Source: Cyanobacteriota bacterium
GTDB taxonomy: Bacteria > Cyanobacteriota > Cyanobacteriia > Pseudanabaenales > Pseudanabaenaceae
DNA: 40,767 nt
Direction: 5' to 3'
Assembly (NCBI GenBank): GCA_025356295.1
Contig: JANXUJ010000009.1
Location: forward strand, 1-40,767
Numbering within the stretch: the stretch's first letter is position 1; every line of letters begins with the position of its first letter. The position numbers and the translations under genes are program-made. This document shows positions 8,776 through 18,173 of the stretch, one piece after another. A model generated the notes under the pieces. The model had not been told where the DNA came from. It worked only from the letters and a program-made list of their open reading frames with translations, and ran no database searches.

Positions 8776-8839
8776 AAGTTGTCACCAAATATCTGTTAGA
8801 TTTATATATGTTTACAAAGTCAATTTAATAAAAAAGTTT

Positions 8840-9793
8840 ATGAGCTTACTGATCGTCGGTGCGACAGGTACATTAGGTCGTCAAATCACCCGTCACGCAC
8901 TAGATCGGGGGCTAAAAGTGAAATGTTTTGTCCGCTATCCTAAGAAGGCAGCTTTCCTTAGAGAATGGGGCGCAGACTTAGTTGCAGGAAACCTTGCTAA
9001 TCGCGAAAGTATCGATGATGCATTAGAAGGGATCACTGAAATCATTGATGCATCTACAACTCGTGCAACTGGCTCCCTCAGAATTAAAGATGTTGACTGG
9101 CTTGGCAAGGTTTCCCTAATCCAAGCTGCCGAACGCGCTAACATTCAACGCTTTGTGTTTTTCTCAATTCTTAATGCTGAGAAATATCCCACGGTTCCAT
9201 TAATGGACATCAAGCATTGTACCGAAAAATTTCTTGCGTCCACAGACCTCAACTACACTATCTTGAGACCTTGTGGATTTTTCCAAAACTTGATCGGTGA
9301 ATATGCGATCCCCATTCTTGAGAACCAAACAATCTGGATCGGTGGTGAATCGTCACCGATCGCTTACATGAACACGCAAGATATTGCAAAATTTGCCATT
9401 CGCGCCTTAACAGTCAAAGAAACTGAGCGTCAATCTTTTGCGATCGCAGGACCAAAAGCATGGCAACCCAGCGAAATTATCAAATTATGCGAAAGAATGT
9501 CAGGTCGCACAAGACGTACAGCCAACATGCCCTTAGGTTTATTGCGATTTGTGCGTAATGTCGCACTTGGCTTTGAAGGCGGCTGGAGTTTTGCTGAACG
9601 TATGACCTATGCTGAAGTCCTCGCTAGTGGTATTCCTTTGGACGCAGACATGAAAGAGACTTATAAAGTCTTTGGTCTGGCAGAAGAAGAGATGACCACA
9701 TTGGAAGCCTATATGCAAGACTACTTCAGCCGTATTCTCAAAAAGCTGAAAGAGTTAGATTACAAAGAACCAAAAATCAAAGCTCCTTTTTAG
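8840..9793 (+). CDS. ycf39: Ycf39-like atypical SDR (photosystem II assembly factor family)
   Basis: LIVGATGTLGRQITRHALDRGLKVKCFVR, LRPCGFFQNLIGEYAIPILENQTIWI. Confidence 0.92.
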   Translation: MSLLIVGATGTLGRQITRHALDRGLKVKCFVRYPKKAAFLREWGADLVAGNLANRESIDDALEGITEIIDASTTRATGSLRIKDVDWLGKVSLIQAAERANIQRFVFFSILNAEKYPTVPLMDIKHCTEKFLASTDLNYTILRPCGFFQNLIGEYAIPILENQTIWIGGESSPIAYMNTQDIAKFAIRALTVKETERQSFAIAGPKAWQPSEIIKLCERMSGRTRRTANMPLGLLRFVRNVALGFEGGWSFAERMTYAEVLASGIPLDADMKETYKVFGLAEEEMTTLEAYMQDYFSRILKKLKELDYKEPKIKAPF

Positions 9794-9852
9794 CGGCTTC
9801 CTATTTCTACGATTTTGCTATATTAGACAACATAACTTAATAATTAAAAGTC

Positions 9853-10152
9853 ATGAACAAATCGCCGTTAGACGCTTTCTTTGTTGGTAGAGCCACTGCT
9901 GAAGCGGTAATTGATCGCATTGAAGAAAAAGTAACCGATGCCCTCAGCGCCTTAGGAAAATTCGATGCTGAACAGCGCGAACATATCCGCAACTTAGTCG
10001 AAACCATCCTCGAAAAAGCCGAACAACAAAGGGAAACTGTCAAAACCGATGATGCTGATATTACTCCTGATGAATTGCAAGAGACTATCGATAATCTGCG
10101 CGCGGAAATTGCTCAGCTAAAATCTGAACTGCAACAATTTCGCGATCGCTAA
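9853..10152 (+). CDS. Conserved cyanobacterial coiled-coil protein (DUF6825-like)
   Basis: 99 aa; SPLDAFFVGRATAEAVIDRIEEKVTDALSALGKFDAEQREHIRNLVE. Confidence 0.7.
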   Translation: MNKSPLDAFFVGRATAEAVIDRIEEKVTDALSALGKFDAEQREHIRNLVETILEKAEQQRETVKTDDADITPDELQETIDNLRAEIAQLKSELQQFRDR

Positions 10153-10162
10153 AGCCTCTTCT

Positions 10163-10215
10163 TTATCAAAAAATAAAAAAGCTTCGCATCGCGAAGCTTT
10201 TTTATTTTTTGATAA
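10163..10215. terminator. 25-bp perfect stem hairpin between convergent genes
   Basis: TTATCAAAAAATAAAAAAGCTTCGC-ATC-GCGAAGCTTTTTTATTTTTTGATAA. Confidence 0.85.
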
Positions 10216-10231
10216 TTTTTTAATGTAATTT

Positions 10232-11818
10232 TTAGCGTAACGAGGGTGAAACCTTTGGCAACGGACTAACACGAGTGGGCGGAATGCTAGGTGGAGGAAA
10301 ACTAGGTGACACGCTAGGCAGAGGACTTGGCGTAGTCGCAGGCTTAACTTGTACTGGTTCAGCTTTTTTCTTTTCACCCAAAATGCTAGGACTGCCATCG
10401 TCAAACACGCCCGCGATACAAGCAATCATCAGAGTTGCCAATGTCCCCACAAACAGAGCTTTCCAACCAAGATCAGATATATCGCGGCGACGAGATGGAA
10501 TCAAAGCGATCGTGCCACCCACAAAAATGCCTACTGAAGCAAGGTGGGCAAATCCAGATAATGCATAACTGACAATAATTACAGTACGATCACTAATTTC
10601 CCCAGCTTGAGCAGCCTGAGCTAATGCCTGATATGGGGGGATCGCTGTCTCTAGCAGCCGCCGACCAATAATCACCGAAGCTTTCCAAGAATCATCCAAT
10701 GATACGCCTGTCAGTAAAGTTAAAGGATAAAACAAGGCTCCTTGAATATTTTTTAGATTAATTCTATCTTCACCAAAAATATCGCTTATAGTTGCTAGCC
10801 AATTGAAAATTTGATTGAGTAAATCAACCAAACCAACAATCAAGATCAAAATTGCCGCGATCGAAGCTGCCATCTTCAAACCATCCAAAGCCCCAATAAT
10901 CGTGGCATCCATCGGACTCATCCGCTTCATCACTTCGCCGCCAGCATTTTCCAGATCGCCATCATGATCAGACTGTACCGACTTATCTTCTTGAGGAATA
11001 CCGCCCATAGTTACAGGGACACCCGTCTCAGGCACAAGAATTTTTGACAACACAAAACAAGCAGGAATCGCAATAATCGAAGCTGAAACCAAATGCCCCA
11101 AAATATTTGGAAAAACAGGACGCAAAAAGCTGACATAAATCGCCAAAGTCGAAGAAGCTGCCGTCCCAAAACAACAAGCTAAGATGGCACATAGCTCACT
11201 GCGCGTCATCCGAGCCAAATAAGGCTTCACCACGATCGCCGCCTCAATACCCACAAAGATATTTGCCGCACCACTCAAAGCCTCAGCACCACTCAAACGC
11301 ATTGTCCAGAAAAACAACTTCGCAAACACATTGACCACAATTTGGATAATGCCAAGATTTTCGAGCAAGGCCATAAACCCTGAGAAAAAAATCACCGCAG
11401 GCAGAGCGCGAAAAGCAAATACATAAGCCAAGCGATTGGTTGTGCAGTATCTTGCTGTCGCATTGGCAACGCTAGTGAGATCATCGAGCAAAACCTGTCC
11501 CGCAGCGCAAGTGCCATCGGGCTTTAAAGGAAGTAATGCAAAAGGTTCCTGTCCCGTAGGTGGTACAAGCAAGCGCCCAAACACAAATCTTGCACCAGTA
11601 TCCGCCGAAGCAAATATGCCGTCCAGTAACTCACTAAACCAGCGTAAGCCCTCTCTAGTTTGTGGCTGCTGAAAAACTAAATATCCTAATATCAACTGCA
11701 AGCCGATCCCCCAGATAATTACCCGCCACGGAATAATCCTGCGATCTTCAGAAAATATCCAAGCGACAAAACACAAGCCAAAAATGCCGAAGAAAGAAAC
11801 AAAATTTAGGTAAGTCAT
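10232..11818 (-). CDS. NupC-type (CNT) nucleoside transporter with Pro-rich C-terminal tail
   Basis: Gate/nucleoside-recognition motifs (FVGIEAAIVVKPYLARMTRSELCAILACCFGTAASSTLAIYV; YALSGFAHLASVGIFVGG); tail TPSPLPSVSPSFPPPSIPPTRVSPLPKVSPSLR. Confidence 0.9.
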   Translation of the reverse strand: MTYLNFVSFFGIFGLCFVAWIFSEDRRIIPWRVIIWGIGLQLILGYLVFQQPQTREGLRWFSELLDGIFASADTGARFVFGRLLVPPTGQEPFALLPLKPDGTCAAGQVLLDDLTSVANATARYCTTNRLAYVFAFRALPAVIFFSGFMALLENLGIIQIVVNVFAKLFFWTMRLSGAEALSGAANIFVGIEAAIVVKPYLARMTRSELCAILACCFGTAASSTLAIYVSFLRPVFPNILGHLVSASIIAIPACFVLSKILVPETGVPVTMGGIPQEDKSVQSDHDGDLENAGGEVMKRMSPMDATIIGALDGLKMAASIAAILILIVGLVDLLNQIFNWLATISDIFGEDRINLKNIQGALFYPLTLLTGVSLDDSWKASVIIGRRLLETAIPPYQALAQAAQAGEISDRTVIIVSYALSGFAHLASVGIFVGGTIALIPSRRRDISDLGWKALFVGTLATLMIACIAGVFDDGSPSILGEKKKAEPVQVKPATTPSPLPSVSPSFPPPSIPPTRVSPLPKVSPSLR

Positions 11819-12037
11819 GGGCGTTTGAGGGTAAATTTAGTCAAAAGATTACAGGGCTTTGCGATCGCCGTAAAAACTAGATTTTCGTTCAAAGTACAGT
11901 AAAGTAACACTCTTAAAAAATCTGGTGATTACAAATTGCTGTAAAAAGATAAATTGAGCTTTTACTTGCAAAATTCAATCAAAATGTTAAGATAGTAGAC
12001 GCTTTAAACCATGTCCGACCCGTTAAAGGAATAAACT

Positions 12038-12331
12038 GTGGCAAACATCAAGTCCGCGAAAAAACGCATTCAGATCGCTGAGCGCAACCGTCTGCATAAT
12101 AAGTCATATAAGTCAGCCGTCAAGACTTTAATGAAAAGCTATATAGAAGCAGTCGACGCTTACAAGGCAAATCCTACTCCTGAAGCTCTAGAAACAGTTA
12201 GTGCTAAGCAATCCTTGGCATATAGCAAAATTGACCGTGCTGTCAAACGTGGAGTACTTCATGGCAATACAGGCGCACGCCGCAAAGCAAAACTCGCTGT
12301 AGCTCTCAAAAAAGTTACTGTTGCAAAGTAG
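12038..12331 (+). CDS. rpsT: 30S ribosomal protein S20
   Basis: [30 protein letters not shown] ... [22 protein letters not shown]. Confidence 0.97.
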   Translation: MANIKSAKKRIQIAERNRLHNKSYKSAVKTLMKSYIEAVDAYKANPTPEALETVSAKQSLAYSKIDRAVKRGVLHGNTGARRKAKLAVALKKVTVAK

Positions 12332-12520
12332 TATTCAACCAGAGTACCCAACTAGCATTTGCTAATCATTAATAAATACAAGTACGTTAGTAGTTAAGAT
12401 TACTAACTGCTTGATATAAATCTGCTATGGTTAGTTAGGTAGTAATTTGAGATTAATCATCTAAATCTAGCAATAAATTATTAGCAACTTATTAATAATT
12501 TGTTAAAAGACTGAGTATTT

Positions 12521-12588
12521 GGACAGGTTGTGGAATAGCCGCTTTTCCCTACATCCGTCTGCGATCTTAATATTTTCTCAACCTGTCC
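12521..12588 (+). ncRNA. Candidate structured leader or small RNA
   Basis: GGACAGGTTG ... CAACCTGTCC perfect 10-bp closing stem around an imperfect inner stem GTGGAA...TTCCctAC. Confidence 0.3.
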
Positions 12589-12608
12589 CGCCTACATCCA
12601 TCGGCTAG

Positions 12609-12848
12609 ATGCTCATGTCTAATCTCGACAAAGATCGGTATATCAGCCCTATATCTAGATATAGAGGCGAGTTCTCTCCAGAAAATTTAGCTTTTGATGC
12701 TAATTTGCAAGAATTTGCAAATCGCATATTGATAGTGTGTGCCTTAGAAACTGGAGGTAAAATCTCTCCAATCGAAGCATATCAACAAATTAAAAATCTG
12801 TGGACAGAATTAGACCAATCGAAAAAAAATCTTTTGCCTGATGACTAA
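12609..12848 (+). CDS. Small conserved cyanobacterial hypothetical protein (start 12609 or 12615)
   Basis: MSNLDKDRYISPISRYRGEFSPENLAFDANLQEFANRILIVCALETGGKISPIEAYQQIKNLW. Confidence 0.65.
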   Translation: MLMSNLDKDRYISPISRYRGEFSPENLAFDANLQEFANRILIVCALETGGKISPIEAYQQIKNLWTELDQSKKNLLPDD

Positions 12849-12921
12849 TTTCATCTTGAAACATAGTCTCAGCAAAGATTATTCCTGCTTACACACCTCT
12901 AACATAGTTATAAATTCTCGA

Positions 12922-12957
12922 AAAGATTGTTTACAATCTTTAACATAGGTTTATACT
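12922..12957 (+). promoter_or_regulatory. Candidate promoter with a 20-bp dyad over the -35: AAAGATTG-TTTA-CAATCTTT; TTTACA (12930) - 16 nt - TATACT (12952)
   Basis: Perfect dyad and promoter-like hexamers upstream of the DEAD-box helicase. Confidence 0.4.
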
Positions 12958-13181
12958 ATAAATAAATTAACTTCATTTTGCTGATTTCTCCCATTGCATG
13001 ACTATCCAAAGCAATCTTAATCTTTGGAAGCTGAGGTTTTCATAAAAAAGCTTTTTTTTAACTGCTTAAAATCTAGGGCAGAGATGTCCTTCGGCTTTGT
13101 TAGTGATTGTTTATCGCGTGCGATTGGCAGAATAGGCGAACTGTTCGTAGAACAAATTTGCTGCAAATCTTAGGAACATCA

Positions 13182-14702
13182 ATGCCCTCATCTTTTCTTT
13201 CTCTCGGTATTTCGGAATCACGAGTTGCCAAGCTCGAATCTATTGGTTTTACAGAACCAACGGCTATTCAAGAACAAGCAATTCCCCAACTGCTCGCAGG
13301 AGCAGATGTACTCGGTCAAGCACAGACTGGTACTGGTAAAACTGCTGCATTCGCTCTCCCAATTTTGGAGCGTTTAGACCTTAATAGTGATTCTCTACAA
13401 GCACTTATCTTGACTCCAACTCGTGAGTTAGCGATTCAAGTTGGACAAGCCTTGCGTAGTTTCAATACAAAACCTGGTGCAAAAATCCTCACTGTATATG
13501 GTGGGTCTGACATTAGTCGTCAGATGATTCAATTGGAACGTGGTGTCCATGTTGTTGTCGGTACTCCTGGTCGGGTAATCGATCTGATGGAGCGCGGAAA
13601 GCTAAAACTAGAGCATCTTGCTTGGTTTGTTTTGGACGAAGCTGACGAAATGCTCAATATGGGCTTCATTCAAGATGTAGAAAGGATTTTGGTAACTACT
13701 CCTTCTACTAAGCAAAGTACTTTCTTTTCGGCAACAATGCCACCTGCGGTTAAGCGCTTGGTGAAGAACTTCCTAAAGTCGCCTGTGACTGTCAAGGTTG
13801 AGAGTCAGGATTCTACGCCTACTCGCATTGATCAACAGATTTATCTGGTTCCACATCACCTTACTAAAGAAGAAGCTTTACTGCCTATTCTCGAATACGA
13901 AGCTCCGACTTCGGCAATCATCTTTGTTCGCACTAAGGATTCTGCTAGCAGATTGACAGAGATTCTGCAAGCTTCAGGGCATAGTGTGGATGAATACCAT
14001 GGAAACCTTTCGCAGTCTCAGCGTGAAGCGCTGTTACGCCGTTTTCGCAACCAACAAGTACGTTGGGTGGTAGCGACTGACATTGCGGCGCGTGGTTTAG
14101 ATATCGATGGTTTGACTCATGTATTTAACCTTGATATTCCTGATGATCCTGAGCGCTATGTTCACCGTATTGGTCGGACTGGTCGCGCTGGTAAGAAGGG
14201 TATCGCAATTACGCTGATTTCTGGAAAAGAGCGTTACAAGTTGCGTCAATTGGAACAGCAAGTTGGGATGCCTTTGCCTCCTCAGCCTTTGCCTGATGTG
14301 GCGCAAATCCAAGAGCGGCGAATTGGTCGCTTTACTGAGCAAATTCTGCAAGCATTGACGGGTGAGCGTTTGGCTTCGTTCTTGCCTCTAGTCTCGCAAT
14401 TGGTTGAGGAATATGATCCTCAAGCGATCGCCGCGGCAGCATTACAACTTGCTTACACTCAACTGCAATCTGATAAGGCTGAGCAAGCAGCATTGCAGGT
14501 GCTAGCTAAGCAGCCTCATAGCCCTGAGGGTCGTGGTCGTGGTGATGGTGGCTCCTACAGCGGTAGACCAATCAAGCGTGGTCAAAGTAGTGGCGGCGGT
14601 TCGCGTTCTGGTGGTCGTGAAGGCGGCGGTAGTCGTGATGGTGGTGGATATGATTCGCGTCGTCCTACTCGCGATCGCGCTCCTGCTCCTGTTAAATATT
14701 AA
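13182..14702 (+). CDS. DEAD-box RNA helicase (DeaD/CrhR-like) with RGG/GGS-rich tail; upstream ORF extension to 13107 is doubtful
   Basis: AQTGTGKTAAFALPIL, PTRELAIQV, VLDEADEML, FSATMP, RGLDIDGLTHVFNLDIP, HRIGRTGRAG. Confidence 0.95.
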   Translation: MPSSFLSLGISESRVAKLESIGFTEPTAIQEQAIPQLLAGADVLGQAQTGTGKTAAFALPILERLDLNSDSLQALILTPTRELAIQVGQALRSFNTKPGAKILTVYGGSDISRQMIQLERGVHVVVGTPGRVIDLMERGKLKLEHLAWFVLDEADEMLNMGFIQDVERILVTTPSTKQSTFFSATMPPAVKRLVKNFLKSPVTVKVESQDSTPTRIDQQIYLVPHHLTKEEALLPILEYEAPTSAIIFVRTKDSASRLTEILQASGHSVDEYHGNLSQSQREALLRRFRNQQVRWVVATDIAARGLDIDGLTHVFNLDIPDDPERYVHRIGRTGRAGKKGIAITLISGKERYKLRQLEQQVGMPLPPQPLPDVAQIQERRIGRFTEQILQALTGERLASFLPLVSQLVEEYDPQAIAAAALQLAYTQLQSDKAEQAALQVLAKQPHSPEGRGRGDGGSYSGRPIKRGQSSGGGSRSGGREGGGSRDGGGYDSRRPTRDRAPAPVKY

Positions 14703-14709
14703 TCTAGCA

Positions 14710-14750
14710 AGCCGATAGAAGATATTGCAAAGCAATATTTTATATCGGCT
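14710..14750. terminator. Terminator hairpin of the helicase gene
   Basis: AGCCGATA-gaag-ATATTGC-AAA-GCAATAT-ttta-TATCGGCT. Confidence 0.6.
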
Positions 14751-14909
14751 GATTACAAGCATTCATCCGATCGCTTGATACCGCTAATTTAGAACTTGAT
14801 AGATAATCTTAATTAAGTAACCGCAGCCCAAGTCATTTGCAGAAGACTCTTTAAGAGAGAATTTTCTCAAATGGCTTGGGTTATATGTTTTATTGGTCAT
14901 ATTGAGATT

Positions 14910-16166
14910 ATGCAGTCTTTAACTACTTTTTCTAATCTTGATGCTCACATTCGTAAAAATCTGACTGCGATTTTTTGGACTGGTCTATTTTTTTGGTCAA
15001 GTATGGCTTCACAATTGCCAACCTTACCTTTATATGTACGCAGCTTAACGCAGTCCTTTGACCAAATTGGGATCGTTATGGGTTCTTTTGCGATCGGATT
15101 GCTGGTTTGCCGTTCTTATCTTGGTAAGCTGTCTGATCGTAAAGGTAGACGTTATACAATGAGGATTGGGCTAATCGTGGCGGCTGTAATTCCATTGTGC
15201 TACGCATTACTACCATCTATTCCTTTATTGATATTATTTCGGGCTATTCATGGGATTAGTATTGCGGCTTTTGCGGTGAGCTACAGTGCTTTGGTCTCAG
15301 ACCTATCGCCAATCGAGAATCGCGGTGAGGTAATTGGCTACATGAGCTTAGTCAATCCTTTAGGACTGGCTTTTGGTCCTGCCTTGGGTGGCTTAATGCA
15401 AGAATCTTGGGGATATCAACCGCTCTTCATTACCGCATCATTATTGGCTTTTGCGGGATTGTTAATGACAACCCAGATTGTCGAAGAAGGTAATGAAAGC
15501 GACCGCCAAATCGCATCGGCAGCGATCGCGAAATCAAAATTTTGGCAGACTTTTCTGAATCCTAGAGTGAGAGTACCGTCAACGGTTTTGTTGCTAGTTG
15601 GATTGTCATTTGGAACTCTCAGTGCTTTTATGCCAATTCTGATGCAGCAAAAGAATATTTCTTTAAATGCAGGTTTCTTTTATATGGCAGCAGCGCTGTC
15701 TGGATTTATTATTCGCTTTCCTGTCGGACGGTTAAGTGATAAATGGGGACGGGGGATTTTCATCTCGATTGGAATCTTCTTTTATGGATTGTCAATGGCG
15801 ATTATTTATTTTGCTAGCCATAATTACGAGTTTTTATTGTCAGGGATTGCGGAAGGAATTGGTTCGGGAATTGCGATTCCTGCGATCGTGGCTTTGCTTG
15901 CCGATCGGACTTTTCCTCAAGAGCGAGGATATGTATTTGGGATGACATGGATCGGATTTGATTTGGGGATTGCTTTAGCGGGACCAGTGATGGGCAAGAT
16001 GATTAACTTTGTCGGTATTACGAATATTTTTGCGATCGCTACAGGACTCTGCACATTGGGACTATTTATTTTTGCTACACAGTCCAATAAAACTGTCGAT
16101 GAGTCGTTTAAATTTGCAATTGGTAAATCAAGCGATCGCTATTCAGTCAAATCCATAGCAATTTGA
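14910..16166 (+). CDS. MFS transporter (ORF opens at 14871; ATG 14910 also possible)
   Basis: 12-TM-like hydrophobicity; MFS motif GKLSDRKGRRYTMRIG and second-half GRLSDKWGRGIF. Confidence 0.88.
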   Translation: MQSLTTFSNLDAHIRKNLTAIFWTGLFFWSSMASQLPTLPLYVRSLTQSFDQIGIVMGSFAIGLLVCRSYLGKLSDRKGRRYTMRIGLIVAAVIPLCYALLPSIPLLILFRAIHGISIAAFAVSYSALVSDLSPIENRGEVIGYMSLVNPLGLAFGPALGGLMQESWGYQPLFITASLLAFAGLLMTTQIVEEGNESDRQIASAAIAKSKFWQTFLNPRVRVPSTVLLLVGLSFGTLSAFMPILMQQKNISLNAGFFYMAAALSGFIIRFPVGRLSDKWGRGIFISIGIFFYGLSMAIIYFASHNYEFLLSGIAEGIGSGIAIPAIVALLADRTFPQERGYVFGMTWIGFDLGIALAGPVMGKMINFVGITNIFAIATGLCTLGLFIFATQSNKTVDESFKFAIGKSSDRYSVKSIAI

Positions 16167-16196
16167 GCTTAGTTTAAATATTAAATTTAATAAGCT

Positions 16197-16225
16197 AAAA
16201 GGGACGCACTTCATGCGTCCCTTTT
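16197..16225. terminator. Terminator AAAAGGGACGCA-cttca-TGCGTCCCTTTT
   Basis: 12-bp perfect stem followed by T-tract. Confidence 0.8.
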
Positions 16226-16299
16226 TTGCGATCGCCATATCATACTCATGGGATTATCATCATAAGAGACTAAGTATTTACTAAATTAGGGAGTATTTT

Positions 16300-18045
16300 A
16301 TGTCAGAAACAGAATCAGCACTTCCTCAAAAAGCAGACCGAGCTGCTCAAATTGGCGCAAGTCTAGCTACCGCAAAAATTGCAGGTAATCTTGCCCTTGC
16401 TTCAAGTGTGACGATCGCCTTACTTGTGGGAATTGTATTCTCACTGGTTACAGCCATAATTTTTATTGTCAACAGCCCCAATCCTATACTAGGATTCGGC
16501 GTTGCGGTATTAGTTACCTTAGTTGTCAATGCAATTATTTTCTTTGTTTCACCTTGGATCATGGATTTGACACAAGGCTGGCTCTATCACACTCGTTGGG
16601 TGAAAATCGAGGATATCGCCCGTCTCAGTCCAGAGTCGGCGCGTACCATTCAGCGCATTTGTAGTCTCAAAAAAATTACTGAGCCTCGTCTCGGCATTAT
16701 TGACGACAACAATCCTACTGCCTTTACCTATGGGGCATTGCCAAACAGTGCGCGTCTAGTCGTTAGTGCAGGGCTGTTTAAATATTTAGCCGATGACGAA
16801 GCTGCCACAGTCTATGCTCATGAGATGGGGCATATTGTGCATTGGGATTTTGCCGTGATGACTGTGGCTTCCACCCTCGTGCAGATCAACTATTTGCTTT
16901 ATGTGACCATTCGCGAGATTGGTAGAAAAGTTAATGACGATCGCGCTGAATCTGCGGCAGCGATCGCTGCATTTATTGCTTATGCTTTTTATATCATCGG
17001 TACATACTTAGTGCTGTACTTATCGCGCACTAGAGAGTATTTTGCTGATCATTTTGCAGCCGAACAAACGGGCAATCCCAACGCTTTATCGCGCGCGCTG
17101 GTCAAAATCGCCTATGGCATTGTTCAAGAGACAGAACAGTCAAAAGAACCAAGTCGTTTGATGCAAGGCACTCGCGCCCTTGGTATCTATGACGCAAAAG
17201 CTGCGGCAACGACAGGCACTGCTTATCAAATTTCTTCTTCTCCTGAAAAAATTGGTCGCTTATTTCTCTGGGATTTATTTAATCCTTGGGCATGGTGGGT
17301 AGAGCTAAATTCTACACATCCACTTACAGGTAAGCGAGTTCGTGCGCTCAGTAACTATGCTGAACAACTAGGACTAGCGATGGAATTTGATATGGGTCAT
17401 GTGATTGCCGAAGGTAAGCGTCTTGATAAAAAACGACTCTATGCAACTTTTTATCAAGATATCCTGCTCTATGGCGCAGAATTTTTGGCGATCGTGATTG
17501 GTTTAGCGATCGGTGCGTTTCTATTTGGTCGTGGACTGAGTGGCATAAAAGCGTTTGTGGCTATCCCTCTACTATTACTCGGCGGTGTAATGATCTTTAA
17601 GCGATCGGTCATGTATCCCAGCTCTCAAAATGCACCCACCAGCGATGTAATTACTTTGATGTCCGATCCCTATGCTAGTCCTTTGCGCGGACAACCTGTG
17701 CAATTAGAAGGAACTCTCATCGGTCGTGGTGATGCAGGTTATGTGTTTGGTTCTGATCTAAAGTTGCAAGACAAATCAGGGATGATGTATCTGCTCTATG
17801 CTTCGCGTTGGGGACCTTTGGGCAACTTCTTCTTTGGTATGAAGCGCGTACAGGGATTGATCGGCATGGAAACCAATGCAAAAGGTTGGTTTCGCCGTGG
17901 TGTTGCGTCTTGGATGGATTTAGAACTTCTATCTACAACTAATGGAAACAAAGTTTCCAGTCATCCTGCTTTTTGGGGACTATTATGGTCAATCATCTTT
18001 TTGGCTGTAGGTACATTACTATTTGTTATTAAGCTTAAAGTCTAG
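16300..18045 (+). CDS. M48-family (HtpX-like) membrane metalloprotease
   Basis: VYAHEMGHIVHWDF (HExxH), downstream EYFADHFAAEQTGNP, multiple TM segments. Confidence 0.9.
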   Translation: MSETESALPQKADRAAQIGASLATAKIAGNLALASSVTIALLVGIVFSLVTAIIFIVNSPNPILGFGVAVLVTLVVNAIIFFVSPWIMDLTQGWLYHTRWVKIEDIARLSPESARTIQRICSLKKITEPRLGIIDDNNPTAFTYGALPNSARLVVSAGLFKYLADDEAATVYAHEMGHIVHWDFAVMTVASTLVQINYLLYVTIREIGRKVNDDRAESAAAIAAFIAYAFYIIGTYLVLYLSRTREYFADHFAAEQTGNPNALSRALVKIAYGIVQETEQSKEPSRLMQGTRALGIYDAKAAATTGTAYQISSSPEKIGRLFLWDLFNPWAWWVELNSTHPLTGKRVRALSNYAEQLGLAMEFDMGHVIAEGKRLDKKRLYATFYQDILLYGAEFLAIVIGLAIGAFLFGRGLSGIKAFVAIPLLLLGGVMIFKRSVMYPSSQNAPTSDVITLMSDPYASPLRGQPVQLEGTLIGRGDAGYVFGSDLKLQDKSGMMYLLYASRWGPLGNFFFGMKRVQGLIGMETNAKGWFRRGVASWMDLELLSTTNGNKVSSHPAFWGLLWSIIFLAVGTLLFVIKLKV

Positions 18046-18090
18046 AAGTGTGGGTCGCCCACCTCAACTCACAATCTAGTTTTGGTTTTT

Positions 18091-18122
18091 AAAAAAGAGA
18101 GGGCGATCGCCCTCTCTTTTTT
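18091..18122. terminator. 32-nt loopless perfect palindrome centred on HIP1
   Basis: AAAAAAGAGAGGGCGA|TCGCCCTCTCTTTTTT. Confidence 0.8.
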
Positions 18123-18173
18123 GTTTGTTATGCAAAGCAAGAACACGAAACGTTCCACCACTTTATGAACTTT

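Noticed and set aside
13107-13181. N-terminal extension MFIACDWQNRRTVRRTNLLQILGTS of the DEAD-box helicase
   Set aside because: Conserved helicase N-terminus starts at MPSSFLSLGISE; the extension reads as leader RNA.
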